NCBI RefSeq assembly: GCF_004358325.1
Contig: NZ_CP037940.1
Coordinates: 1,550,001-1,614,000, forward strand
From: Periweissella cryptocerci
Lineage (GTDB): Bacteria > Bacillota > Bacilli > Lactobacillales > Lactobacillaceae
Direction of reading: 5' to 3'
Length of the DNA stretch: 64,000 bases
The stretch's first letter is position 1. Every line of letters starts with the position of its first letter. The translations under genes and the position numbers were made by a program. The notes under the pieces were generated by a model. It saw only the letters and a list, made by a program, of their open reading frames with translations. It made no database searches and was not told where the DNA came from. Shown here piece by piece: positions 18,601-26,204 of this stretch.

Positions 18601-18821
18601 TCATCATCCAAGTTCGCAAAATCTGAGCGCATATCATCTGGTTTACGGCTGCCACTAGTTTCACCAAACAACGCAAAAGTCATCGCATCAAAAATTGTCG
18701 TTTTCCCCGCACCAGTTTGACCACTAATCAAAAAGAGCGGCGATTCTTTGAATTTGTCAAAATCAATTTCCGCATGGGCATATGGGCCAAAAAAATTCAT
18801 ATTCAGTTTAATTGGTTTCAT
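15648..18821 (-). CDS. sbcC: Nuclease SbcCD subunit C (SMC-like ATPase)
   Basis: Encodes 1057 aa. The N-terminal ATPase lobe has Walker A SGQTGAGKTTIFDAM. Long coiled coils surround a zinc hook (CVVCGSTEHP, about residue 520). The C-terminal lobe has the signature TLSGGESFLAALSIALS and Walker B ALFIDEGFGSLD. With SbcD it forms the Mre11/Rad50-type complex that opens hairpins and protein-blocked DNA ends. It starts 3 nt after the sbcD stop, so translation is coupled. Confidence 0.97.
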   Translation of the reverse strand: MKPIKLNMNFFGPYAHAEIDFDKFKESPLFLISGQTGAGKTTIFDAMTFALFGETSGSRKPDDMRSDFANLDDETSVVFIFEHHGKFFRVERKPKQMRTKRGGGATEKLPTASVSEFDYELGTETGEAYTKISDVNEFLKDLLSLTAEQFRQIILLPQQEFKKFLKANSAEKEVILRNLFGTELYRQVMDSLKEQQKGMVAEQAQFETQLTTIFDQIEWLAEKQDQYKNTRTTEERVELLALEVTEQQADLAAAKATQVENQKIASKASAALEAGLGLDKDFAQLAANQLEATQLVAQQPAIAEKKIKLQHYEWANKQMSLVQDLEKLGKDLPTKENALQKVTEQLTDVAKQQAAVGVKIAELTQQSPVITKQQQAVVEIEKTLIPLAEKRVAKTTEFSTLGENLTAKQKNLDTTSTALLENKKQTATEQNALKAFDQLETQQTALHSIQLEWQKLQQAQRDEVKQAKRVQDEQAKLADMQVRQEDFTRQLAGLKNNVDEQRAKRQQLMIQKLQNELVVGEACVVCGSTEHPLQMHDHIEVSDAQIRQAIDDLETQEQAYTKIETKLDEVGRQVQAKQNEIAELTAKQSELHAALLAGYEPFVAMFNATFATSMPVVFDNEIGTDLINELAHTLQEQTAAKKAINERIATLEKQRQSLTEQQVQVNGDVKVVETQLKTVEAELASIQAQAPALLEKSAYQQRLTELKKSVEQYTKDTEASNIQRQQLEVASAKYRQQQISDSESVKQLQAQLDTTQNVLDAAIAAAEFATDRSQLDTWLVELAGRDVIGVMTKEIANYEAELKAVNDNIEKLQINLATKTKPDLAALRMVKDAADVSRGTSDKVVMTKELALKQVSAAQAKIAKVQAQLGEQAKQAAELGLLADAVNGKNGQNLPLERYVLQSYLQEVLSYANVHYFTNVSNGRYQFELKQEKASRANQTGLEINIKDNDVDELRSSETLSGGESFLAALSIALSIAAVIQNHAGGVEIDALFIDEGFGSLDSETLEKAMEVLDQVEKEGRMIGLISHVDSMKAQIPQQLKITKKGNAQSEIQYQLV

Positions 18822-18824
18822 GTT

Positions 18825-20006
18825 CTAGGCCTCGCTATCTTTCCGAATATCAATCAGCGCCGCTTCAACCCATTTCTGTTGTTGCTCCGTCAGTTGCGCA
18901 GGATCCATCATTTCATTATAAAAATCACCAATTATTTCTTCGGGACTTTTAGTTTTGGCAACGCGTTGCGCTAATTGTTCCGTCGCTGCTTGGGTTTCAT
19001 CCCCTTGAATGTGATATTCCAGTTCCACGATGTCGCCGTAAATATCTTCAAGCTGCTTGCGGATATTCTTGCCCGCTGGCCGACTCGTCAACTGAATGCT
19101 GTAGAACGCTTCCCCAGGCTTTGGTTGCTCACTATAAAAATCGCGATCAATAAGCTTTTCAAAATCACCCCGCAAGACGATTAAATCTTTGGATGGGGTG
19201 ATTGTTTTCCACGTAATGCCAATTTCACCAGTTGTTGGAATATCAATAATGTAGACACCCTTCTCGTTCTTGGCTTCCTTCGTGTTGAATTTCACCGGTG
19301 AACCACTGTACCGGACAGTCCGCGTTGGCGATGCTTGGCGTAAGTGCAAGTGCCCCAAAGCAACATAGTCAAAATTCTTAAATAACCGCGCTGGCACTGT
19401 ATTCAATCCACCAACCGTTGAAGTTGTTTCTGAGGTCAATTCGTAATTTTCATTATCTGTTCCTTGAACATTGAAGTGGGTAACTAAAATATGACGCTTG
19501 CCGGGTTCAAATTGCTGCTCTAAATCTGCTACCACGCGCGTCATTGCTTGTTCAATCGTCCGCATCTCATTACTGTCGATTGAAATTTGGTAGTACATCC
19601 GGGCATCTTGCGGGTCAAAAAATGGGAGCATAAAAATTTGTACGTCGCCGACCACCACGTTATCCGTGAAAGCTTCTTCGACCTTAGTATTCAAATGCAA
19701 ATCATTTTGCTTCATCCACTCACGGGCAAAATTCAAGCGGGTCGCACCATCGTGGTTCCCTGAAATTGCATAAATTGGATATTTATCAGTAATATTCAGC
19801 TGTTGCAGCATTTGATCAAACGCCTTAACGGCCGCGGTTGAGGGAATCGCGCGGTCATATAAATCCCCCGCAATTATAATACCATCAACCTGTTCAGCGG
19901 CAGCGATGGCTTCAATTTGCTTGAAAGCATCTTGTTGGACATCTAGTAAATCAAATTCATTTAATTGTTTGCCGATATGCCAATCAGCAGTGTGGAGTAA
20001 TTTCAT
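18825..20006 (-). CDS. sbcD: Nuclease SbcCD subunit D
   Basis: Encodes 393 aa. Metallophosphoesterase motifs appear in order: DWHIGKQ, GDLYDRAIPS, GNHD, HFNV and GHLH, which hold two metal ions. The C-terminal capping domain follows. It is the Mre11-type nuclease partner of SbcC. First gene of the sbcD-sbcC-VOC unit. AGGAG is 8 nt from the ATG, and an extended -10 promoter lies at 20054-20062. Confidence 0.97.
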   Translation of the reverse strand: MKLLHTADWHIGKQLNEFDLLDVQQDAFKQIEAIAAAEQVDGIIIAGDLYDRAIPSTAAVKAFDQMLQQLNITDKYPIYAISGNHDGATRLNFAREWMKQNDLHLNTKVEEAFTDNVVVGDVQIFMLPFFDPQDARMYYQISIDSNEMRTIEQAMTRVVADLEQQFEPGKRHILVTHFNVQGTDNENYELTSETTSTVGGLNTVPARLFKNFDYVALGHLHLRQASPTRTVRYSGSPVKFNTKEAKNEKGVYIIDIPTTGEIGITWKTITPSKDLIVLRGDFEKLIDRDFYSEQPKPGEAFYSIQLTSRPAGKNIRKQLEDIYGDIVELEYHIQGDETQAATEQLAQRVAKTKSPEEIIGDFYNEMMDPAQLTEQQQKWVEAALIDIRKDSEA

Positions 20007-20053
20007 CTGGTTAATTCTCCTATCTCAACGTGTTCACAATAATTAATACTTTA

Positions 20054-20062
20054 ATTCTAGCA
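20054..20062 (-). promoter_or_regulatory. Extended -10 promoter of sbcD
   Basis: On the minus strand TGCTAGAAT (TG-n-TAGAAT) lies about 48 nt before the start codon. No strong -35 is seen. Confidence 0.45.
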
Positions 20063-20144
20063 TACTAAACGATATCAACCCGCCTCCGTATATTTAGCAA
20101 ATATCCCCTCTCCTGTCAGACTATGCACTTCAAATATACGCAAA

Positions 20145-20187
20145 AGGCGCCAAGTCAGTTAGCTTTTACCTAACTTGCTTGGCGCCC
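20145..20187 (-). terminator. Terminator of the ABC exporter gene
   Basis: GGCGCCAAG/CTTGGCGCC stem, extended by an inner AGTTAG/CTAACT pair, followed by TTTT on the minus strand. Confidence 0.75.
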
Positions 20188-20256
20188 TATAAAAACTGGC
20201 TGATTACCGGCAAATAACTTCCGGTCGTGACGAATTCCTCTATTCGCGGAAACAAT

Positions 20257-21864
20257 CTAATTCAGTTCAATAATTTCATCGAAATACTGACTATTTTCGG
20301 CATGCATCGTGTGACTTATCATTAACAAAGTTAACTGATCATCATTCAATAACAAATTTTCAACCATAATTGCATTTTCCTTATCAATGGCTGAGGTCCC
20401 TTCATCTAAAATTAAAATTTCCGGCTTCCGCAGCAATGCCCGCGCAAGCGCAATCCGTTGTAACTGGCCACCAGAGAATTGATTTCCTTTATTTCCGAGT
20501 TCTCTTGTTAGAAAATCCGCTGCTTCTGTTGTATCAGCTACCAACCCGACACTTAAGATTACTGCCGCTAATTCTTCATTAGAAAATTCATTCACTAAAC
20601 TAAGATTTTCGGCAACGGTGCCATGAATAAATTGTGGTGTTTGATCAATATACATTATCTTATCCAGCAGATACTTTTGGGTGAGGTCATGATAGTCATT
20701 ACCGGCAAACTGGAGTTTACCAGTATAGTTACCGTAATAACCGGCTAATATTTTCACCAAAGTTGATTTACCACTGCCGCTTTCACCGACTACTAAATAT
20801 TTTTGACCTTCTTTTATCGCCAGATTTAAGTCTGCAATTATTTCATTGCCATCAAATTTATAACCTAAATTTTGAACACTAATAAGCGGCGTTGCGTTAC
20901 TAGCAATTACATCACTACTTACTTCATTTTGCTGTTGATTTTGATAGTTTGCAAATTTATCAAAAATCGGTTTAACTCCACTGATCATTCCTAGATAGCT
21001 ACTCATATTACCCAAACTATTAAATATGGTTGCTGACAAGCCACCAACCGCTGCAATTGTTCCAATTGGCACAACGTGGTGTAATGCTAATATCCCCGTG
21101 ATTCCCATCAAACTTACTTGCGCAACGACATTTAGTAAAAAACCAGTGGTCGCAATTTTTGATTGAACCTTTATTCGGTTAACATTCGCAACATTCAGCT
21201 TATTTGATGCGGCAACAATTTTTAACGTAATTAAGTTTAGTGCGCGAAAAGTATATAACATGTTAAAGCCCGCCAAAATATCTTCAGCACTATCAACAAA
21301 CTTTTCATTTTCGACCGTTAATTTTGCCGTCACCTTTGCTAGAATTTTATTAAAAATTCTTGGGACAACAATTATTATGCCGGTAAAAATCAATGCGGTT
21401 ATGGCTAATACCCAATTATACTTTATCAAAGTTATTAACGATAATATCGTGCCAACAATCCCTTCCACAACCACAAAGAACATACTCATGCCCTGATCTT
21501 TAATTGCTTCAATATCATTGTTCATCCACGAAACGTATGCCCCAACCGTCCGTTTATTATAGTGTTCCCGCTGATCTGCGATAATACTTTGCGTAATTTT
21601 TGCCCGAATCTGCGTATTAATGTGCTGCAAAACTTTTTCTGTATAAATCAATTTAAAATAAGTAAACAAAGCTACTAAGAGCCAGCTAAGCAATAATAAA
21701 CTCGTCTTAATTTCAAATTGGCGCATGTTGAATTTAATTAATTCATTAATCATTTGCGCATTAAGCACCGCACTAAAAACGGTCAACAACTGGACAATGA
21801 CAATCACCAAGAGCAATAGCAAACTCTTCGTTTTATTTTTTAAAATAAAATTTCCAACGCTCAT
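20257..21864 (-). CDS. ABC exporter, fused membrane and ATPase domains
   Basis: Encodes 535 aa. Six membrane helices occupy the first 300 residues. The ATPase domain has Walker A GESGSGKSTLVKI, the signature FSGGQLQRIALARALL, Walker B ILILDEGTSAID and the switch LLMISHTMH. There is no C39 peptidase domain. It is a half-transporter that must dimerise; the substrate (lipid, peptide or drug) is unknown. The ATG at 21864 is preceded by GGGGTG. Its upstream region holds a palindrome like the one beside the rgg gene, so it may belong to the same regulon as the ABC operon at 22-25 kb. Confidence 0.85.
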   Translation of the reverse strand: MSVGNFILKNKTKSLLLLLVIVIVQLLTVFSAVLNAQMINELIKFNMRQFEIKTSLLLLSWLLVALFTYFKLIYTEKVLQHINTQIRAKITQSIIADQREHYNKRTVGAYVSWMNNDIEAIKDQGMSMFFVVVEGIVGTILSLITLIKYNWVLAITALIFTGIIIVVPRIFNKILAKVTAKLTVENEKFVDSAEDILAGFNMLYTFRALNLITLKIVAASNKLNVANVNRIKVQSKIATTGFLLNVVAQVSLMGITGILALHHVVPIGTIAAVGGLSATIFNSLGNMSSYLGMISGVKPIFDKFANYQNQQQNEVSSDVIASNATPLISVQNLGYKFDGNEIIADLNLAIKEGQKYLVVGESGSGKSTLVKILAGYYGNYTGKLQFAGNDYHDLTQKYLLDKIMYIDQTPQFIHGTVAENLSLVNEFSNEELAAVILSVGLVADTTEAADFLTRELGNKGNQFSGGQLQRIALARALLRKPEILILDEGTSAIDKENAIMVENLLLNDDQLTLLMISHTMHAENSQYFDEIIELN

Positions 21865-21944
21865 GTTACTCACCCCTATTCAATCTTTCCGCCGCTAAAT
21901 TTTTAATAACAAATATAAGCATAGTTCATATATTAAAAAATTTT

Positions 21945-21973
21945 CATTTAATGTCGTATATGACACATTAATG
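21945..21973. promoter_or_regulatory. Candidate Rgg-type operator upstream of the ABC exporter
   Basis: CATTTAATGTC (21945-21955), a 6-nt spacer, then GACACATTAATG (21962-21973). The left arm and spacing match the perfect palindrome at 25024-25053 (CATTTCATGTC, 6 nt, GACATGAAATG). It lies just upstream of a possible promoter for the exporter. Confidence 0.5.
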
Positions 21974-22046
21974 TTTTTTGCATAGATAAACCAACTAAAA
22001 ATTAATATTGCCCTGGCACTGCAGATTCTTAGTTTGACCTTTTTGT

Positions 22047-22148
22047 CGAAAAAAATAGCACCCCCACAAAAATTGTGAGCTGCTATTTCCAATATTAAAT
22101 TTTATTCACCGTCAGTCGCATCACTGTCAGTTGCAGTATCGGCGTCAT
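22047..22148 (-). repeat. Duplicated gyrA 3' end and terminator, left copy
   Basis: About 102 bp that match 26102-26204 at roughly 92%: six substitutions and two single-base indels. It covers the last 13 or so codons of the ABC ATPase gene and its terminator hairpin. The reading frame is the same as in gyrA, so both proteins end ATDGE/TTDGE after DSD. Its hairpin (AAATAGCA/TGCTATTT) terminates the ABC operon. Confidence 0.85.
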
Positions 22149-22823
22149 ACGTGGATAGAACCATTTCTTCACTATTAACATCATCGGCGTCATATTCTAT
22201 TATTTGATTATTATTAAACAAATAAATACGATCGGCAATGCGATTAGATAACGCCATATCGTGACTCGTTATTATCAACGTTTTACCTAATTCTTTATAA
22301 GCTAATAATCTTTTACGTAGAAAGTCCACATGGAAAACATCTAGTCCGAGACTTGGCTCATCTAGCAACATAATATCTGGCGAAATCATATCAAGAATTG
22401 CTAAATCCAAACGTTTTCTCATACCTGTGGAAAAGCCTTTAACTAAGCCAGATTCCTGTTCTAATTTATATGCTTGTAAAATTTGTACTATTTCATCTCC
22501 ACTTTTGTTTAGCTCAAAAATGTGTTTAAAATAATCCATATTTTCCAGTGCAGTCAGGTATTCAATGGTTATGCTCTCTACCGGTAATAAAAATATTGTT
22601 TTCCTCATTTCTTTAGAATATGGAATGGTCATGACGTTTTCATCAATTATCACATTACCTCGATCAAATTGATTCAAGCCCACTAAGATATCCATTAACG
22701 TGGTTTTACCAGCACCGTTTTTACCAACAAAAAAGAAATCTTATTACGTGGTATTGTAATACTAACTTGGTCAAGAACCAGCTTTTCACCATACGTTTTT
22801 ACTAAATTTTGTATCTCAATCAT
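22102..22823 (-). pseudogene. ABC transporter ATPase, frameshifted in Walker A
   Basis: The gene starts at 22823 (MIEIQNLVKTYGEK) and overlaps the upstream permease stop as ATGA. A six-T run in the sense strand near 22735 appears one base short. Frame 1 ends ISFLLVK..., while frame 2 gives GKNGAGKTTLMDI, a perfect Walker A. Restoring one T yields a 240-aa ATPase with signature FSTGMRKRLDLA, Walker B IMLLDEPSLGLD and switch TSHD. Without correction no functional protein is made. The C-terminal residues after YDAD come from the gyrA-like repeat. It may be a true mutation, slippage-based switching or a sequencing error. Confidence 0.8.
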
Positions 22824-23377
22824 TTGGTTAACACCCCCGCGCCTATACCAACTAATGATATAATCATCCCCAACAATGGCGCCCAAATTAATTTTGTTTT
22901 TCTCATAAATGGCAAATACACAATAAACACTTTGCCAAGCCATATCAGAATTAAAATAATATTATAGAACGAGTTATTAACTAACTGGATAGATTTATCA
23001 AATACAATAGTACTAATGACTAGTGCCACAAAATATATCAAGTTAACAAAAGTTAAATTATATACAAAATCTTGATTACTTTGTTTTGCTGCAATAGTTT
23101 GCAATCTAAATCTTTTTTCAATGTTTGTCGATACATTTAGCGCAATCATTATAACCCACATAGTCACGATTAAAACGAGTATCCTGAATCCAAACTGTAT
23201 CACTACGTTGTTATACAGTTGAAATACGCTATAGAAAAAGCCCTTGGTCTGATTAGTTTCATTGCTCATGTCTAAAAGCAACCGCCCCACCGGATTTGTA
23301 AAATTCACGCAGACTACTGAATACATAAACACAACAATTGGCGTCATTATCCAAAAGAATTTTTTACTGACCAACAT
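22820..23377 (-). CDS. ABC transporter membrane subunit (185 aa)
   Basis: Five or so hydrophobic helices, for example FWIMTPIVVFMYSVVCV, ILVLIVTMWVIMIALNV and LLGMIISLVGIGAGVL. No family is recognised beyond membrane protein. Its stop overlaps the ATPase start (ATGA), a strong sign of one transporter complex. The start is uncertain: ATG at 23377, or TTG at 23389 which abuts AAAGG. Codon use is AT-rich compared with neighbouring housekeeping genes. Confidence 0.65.
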   Translation of the reverse strand: MLVSKKFFWIMTPIVVFMYSVVCVNFTNPVGRLLLDMSNETNQTKGFFYSVFQLYNNVVIQFGFRILVLIVTMWVIMIALNVSTNIEKRFRLQTIAAKQSNQDFVYNLTFVNLIYFVALVISTIVFDKSIQLVNNSFYNIILILIWLGKVFIVYLPFMRKTKLIWAPLLGMIISLVGIGAGVLTK

Positions 23378-23433
23378 TATTCTCAACAACCTTTCATTTC
23401 ATAGAAAAGCAAAATTCAATAACCACCGCAATC

Positions 23434-23514
23434 TCACTTAATATTTAATCCAATTAGGTTTGAGATAGAGGTACCTCCAACCGTTAACATGATTGCTACA
23501 ACGTATGTGTTCAT
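23434..23514 (-). CDS. Possible 26-aa hydrophobic peptide
   Basis: ATG at 23514 to TGA at 23434, seven nt after the stop of the large permease frame. The peptide starts MNTYVVAIMLTVGGTSISNL and is uncharged apart from its last residue. It contains a VGG and would be one membrane helix. There is no clear ribosome site, but coupling to the upstream gene is possible. It could be a signalling peptide for the Rgg regulator, a small transporter subunit or chance. Confidence 0.3.
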   Translation of the reverse strand: MNTYVVAIMLTVGGTSISNLIGLNIK

Positions 23515-23520
23515 GGTAGT

Positions 23521-24959
23521 TTATTTAACAAATTTTCTATACTCGCCATAATATCTTCTTCTCATAAAAATAAATAAAAGAATATTACTGATTAAGCTCA
23601 CTGTAATGTAGCTAACGATTAGTGTAACTTGCCAATAAACTGACGTTTTTAAAATAGTACTCATCAGAATAATCATTGTTTCAATCATCGTGTGAACATA
23701 TATAATCGTGAGTGACAACGGTAACGCTATGGAACTTTCGAAACTTTCTTTGCTAGAATAGCAAAGAATCAAATTTGGAAAAATTTGACTCATAAAAGCT
23801 AATGGCAAGGCATTACCTGCCAGTATTGCTATCAATAGCAGAAAGTCACCACTATTATTCACAAATTTAGTACCAAGCAACACGAAACTGACAATGACCG
23901 CACTGATTAGTAACGTCAAATACGCGAGCTTAGCTTTTTTTAGCAAATACCCTCTCAAATCATATCTTGCCTGTACAATTATTTTAATAATCTGGGAATC
24001 AATTGATATATTCGTAAAAATGAAATTGGCAATAACAGATGTTTGCGCCATCAATGAAACCGCCAATAAAGTTGCAAAATTAATTTTTCGTATTTCAATA
24101 ATTGATGCGACATCAAGAATTTTTATAATTAATATTGCAGTTGGAAAACTAATTACACTAATTAATATCTTTCCCTTACTATTGTTAGAAATTTCTCTAA
24201 ATATCTTTATATAAAAAATATTTTTAATACCATATAGCCTCGGTTGTGTATAAGCCTTTGATTCTATATTTCTGGCTTTCACGGCCAGCCCAATCAAAGC
24301 CTTATACCCTAATAAATAAAACGCCATTGCTCCAACAATTATCAATATTTGTGTTAAATAGTTAAATTCAACCTTCGGTAATTCTATTCTGCTGTTGCCA
24401 TGTAATAAAATATTCCCACCGAATAAGTGAATGAAATACATAACGATGAAACCTTCAATCATAATTGTCCAGAAATTTCGCACCCAGAAAAATTAATATT
24501 TACTAACTGTGTAATTTTATTGATTGCAAGATATAAAAATACCGCCCCAATATCTATTAATAAAACTTCAGTATTATGCATCGTCAGCAATATTGGAAAA
24601 GATACTATGATAATTAACAAACAAAATATTAAAGCCGTGAAAATCTCATATTTGATAGTTTTGATAAAAACTATTTTTTTATATGACATCGGAAACAACC
24701 GATATTTTTCAGGTATATTTTGTAAAAAAATGATTAACTCCTTATTGGTTAACGTTAAACCACCGATGATTCCAATAATCATCACGACTTGATACAACGT
24801 GTCAGTGTGCTCGTTTATCCATTTACCGAACAATATGGATGCCCCATATCCCGTCAAAAAATATGAAACCACTATTACAATAATCACTTTCGCAATATTT
24901 TTATTTTGAAATTTTTCACGAAAAAAAGCCAACAACTCTAAATACGTAATTTTACCCAT
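23521..24959 (-). pseudogene. Large ABC-type permease, split by a frameshift
   Basis: Two frames overlap by 25 nt: 24959-24459 (166 aa, MGKITYLELLAFFREKF...) and 24483-23521. The second has no ribosome site and starts in mid-helix. Adding one T to a five-T run near 24485 joins them as NFFWVRNFW and gives one 479-aa protein with about ten membrane helices. It is the first gene of the ABC operon, with a strong AGGAGGGGG site and the palindrome at 25024-25053 upstream. I infer a single permease in the ancestor. The family was not identified. Confidence 0.6.
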
Positions 24960-25022
24960 GTAAAGTCCCCCTCCTATAGTTATTCAATACAAATGTATAG
25001 TACAATACAAAACACAAGCTAC

Positions 25023-25054
25023 AACATTTCATGTCACATGCGACATGAAATGTT
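25023..25054. promoter_or_regulatory. Perfect palindrome between rgg-like gene and ABC operon
   Basis: AACATTTCATGTC (25023-25035) and GACATGAAATGTT (25042-25054) are exact complements with a 6-nt spacer. It lies immediately upstream of a possible promoter for the ABC operon (minus strand, TTGTAG, 16 bp, TACTAT) and in the leader of the Rgg gene, fitting an activator/autorepressor site. Confidence 0.7.
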
Positions 25055-25070
25055 TAAGAGGGGGCTCTTT

Positions 25071-25934
25071 ATGGATAACATTATTGGTTTAGTATTAAAA
25101 AATATACGTGAACAACGGGGGCTATCATTAGTAGACATGGCTGGTGACATTATTTCACCATCCTATCTTTCAAAAGTCGAACATGGCACAAATCAGATTA
25201 CCTTTCATAATTTACTTGCCTTGTTAAATAAAAATAATATTTCTTTAGTAGAATTTATGTACCAATATGACAAACATGTCGATACCTACGAAGTTACAAT
25301 GAGCCATAGTTTAAAAACGGCTCACGATAGTCAAAATATTAAACAACTCCAATTATATAAACATCAACTGTTAGAAAAATGGAACTCTACGAGTAATAAT
25401 AATTTTTATAACCAATATTTAATCGCAAAAACACTACTCGCAGATTTTCATGAAGACAACTTAACTACGGACGATATTGACTACATCCACAATTATTTGT
25501 TCAAAATTGAGCATTGGTCTTATTACGAGTACTACTTTTTTTCAAATACGTTATCGCAATTACCACCAAACGTCGTACTGACATTGGCAAAAGACTTAAT
25601 TTTAAAATCAAATATTGATGTTGCGGAGAAAACCAAAGGCTTAATTTCCACCATATTGTTAAATATTGCCATCACCGGTATTTATCAGCTTGATTTCGAG
25701 TTAGTTCACCTCGTGCTCGAACCAGCAAAGCAATATACCTTTAATTCCAACAACTACCAACACCGGGTAATCCTAATGTATATCGAAGCCCTCAATGAAA
25801 TTCATGCCGGTTTTGTTGATACAGGCTCAAAAAAAGCGCTGAAAAGCGTTGAAATGATGCGTTTTATTGGTGAAGAACCGATTGCGAATGCCTATGAGGC
25901 TTACTACAAAATTTTTCTTGAGAAAATACTTTGA
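25071..25934 (+). CDS. Rgg/GadR/MutR-family transcriptional regulator
   Basis: Encodes 287 aa from the ATG at 25071, with GAGGGGG 8 nt upstream; a longer in-frame start at 24993 runs through the operator and is rejected. The HTH is residues about 8-60 (LKNIREQRGLSLVDMAGDII, then SYLSKVEHG). The rest is the all-helical repeat domain of Rgg proteins, which in streptococci binds short hydrophobic peptides. It is divergent from the ABC operon and is likely its regulator. Low GC compared with gyrA. Confidence 0.85.
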   Translation: MDNIIGLVLKNIREQRGLSLVDMAGDIISPSYLSKVEHGTNQITFHNLLALLNKNNISLVEFMYQYDKHVDTYEVTMSHSLKTAHDSQNIKQLQLYKHQLLEKWNSTSNNNFYNQYLIAKTLLADFHEDNLTTDDIDYIHNYLFKIEHWSYYEYYFFSNTLSQLPPNVVLTLAKDLILKSNIDVAEKTKGLISTILLNIAITGIYQLDFELVHLVLEPAKQYTFNSNNYQHRVILMYIEALNEIHAGFVDTGSKKALKSVEMMRFIGEEPIANAYEAYYKIFLEKIL

Positions 25935-25994
25935 TATTACGGTAATGCAAAAAATTAATACTACTTGGCACTTAATTTTGTTAGGTATGTACGT

Positions 25995-26050
25995 AGGTCA
26001 ACCAAAGAAGCTGCTTATACCACTGCAGCTTCTTTGGTTGACCTTTTTTT
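25995..26050 (+). terminator. Terminator of the Rgg-type regulator gene
   Basis: A perfect 20-bp stem (25995-26014 and 26025-26044, core CAACCAAAGAAGC) with a 10-nt loop, followed by seven T. Confidence 0.92.
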
Positions 26051-26101
26051 GGCTCCATTTATTCTGGCGCGAGATTGTTGTTTCTGTACTTTTCAATCCC
26101 A

Positions 26102-26204
26102 CGAAAAAAATAGCACCCCACAAAAAATTGTGAGCTGCTATTTCCAATATTAAACTTTATTCACCATCAGTCGTATCACTGTCAGCTGCAGTATCGCCTT
26201 CATC
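26102..26204 (-). repeat. gyrA 3' end and terminator, right copy of the duplication
   Basis: Partner of 22047-22148. It contains the gyrA stop codon region and the terminator stem AAATAGCA/TGCTATTT with an inner CACAA/TTGTG pair. As part of the intact gyrA it is taken as the original copy. Confidence 0.85.

Noticed and set aside
21895..22092. 65-aa minus-strand frame between the exporter and the ABC ATPase
   Set aside because: It runs through the terminator and the candidate operator and has no ribosome site.
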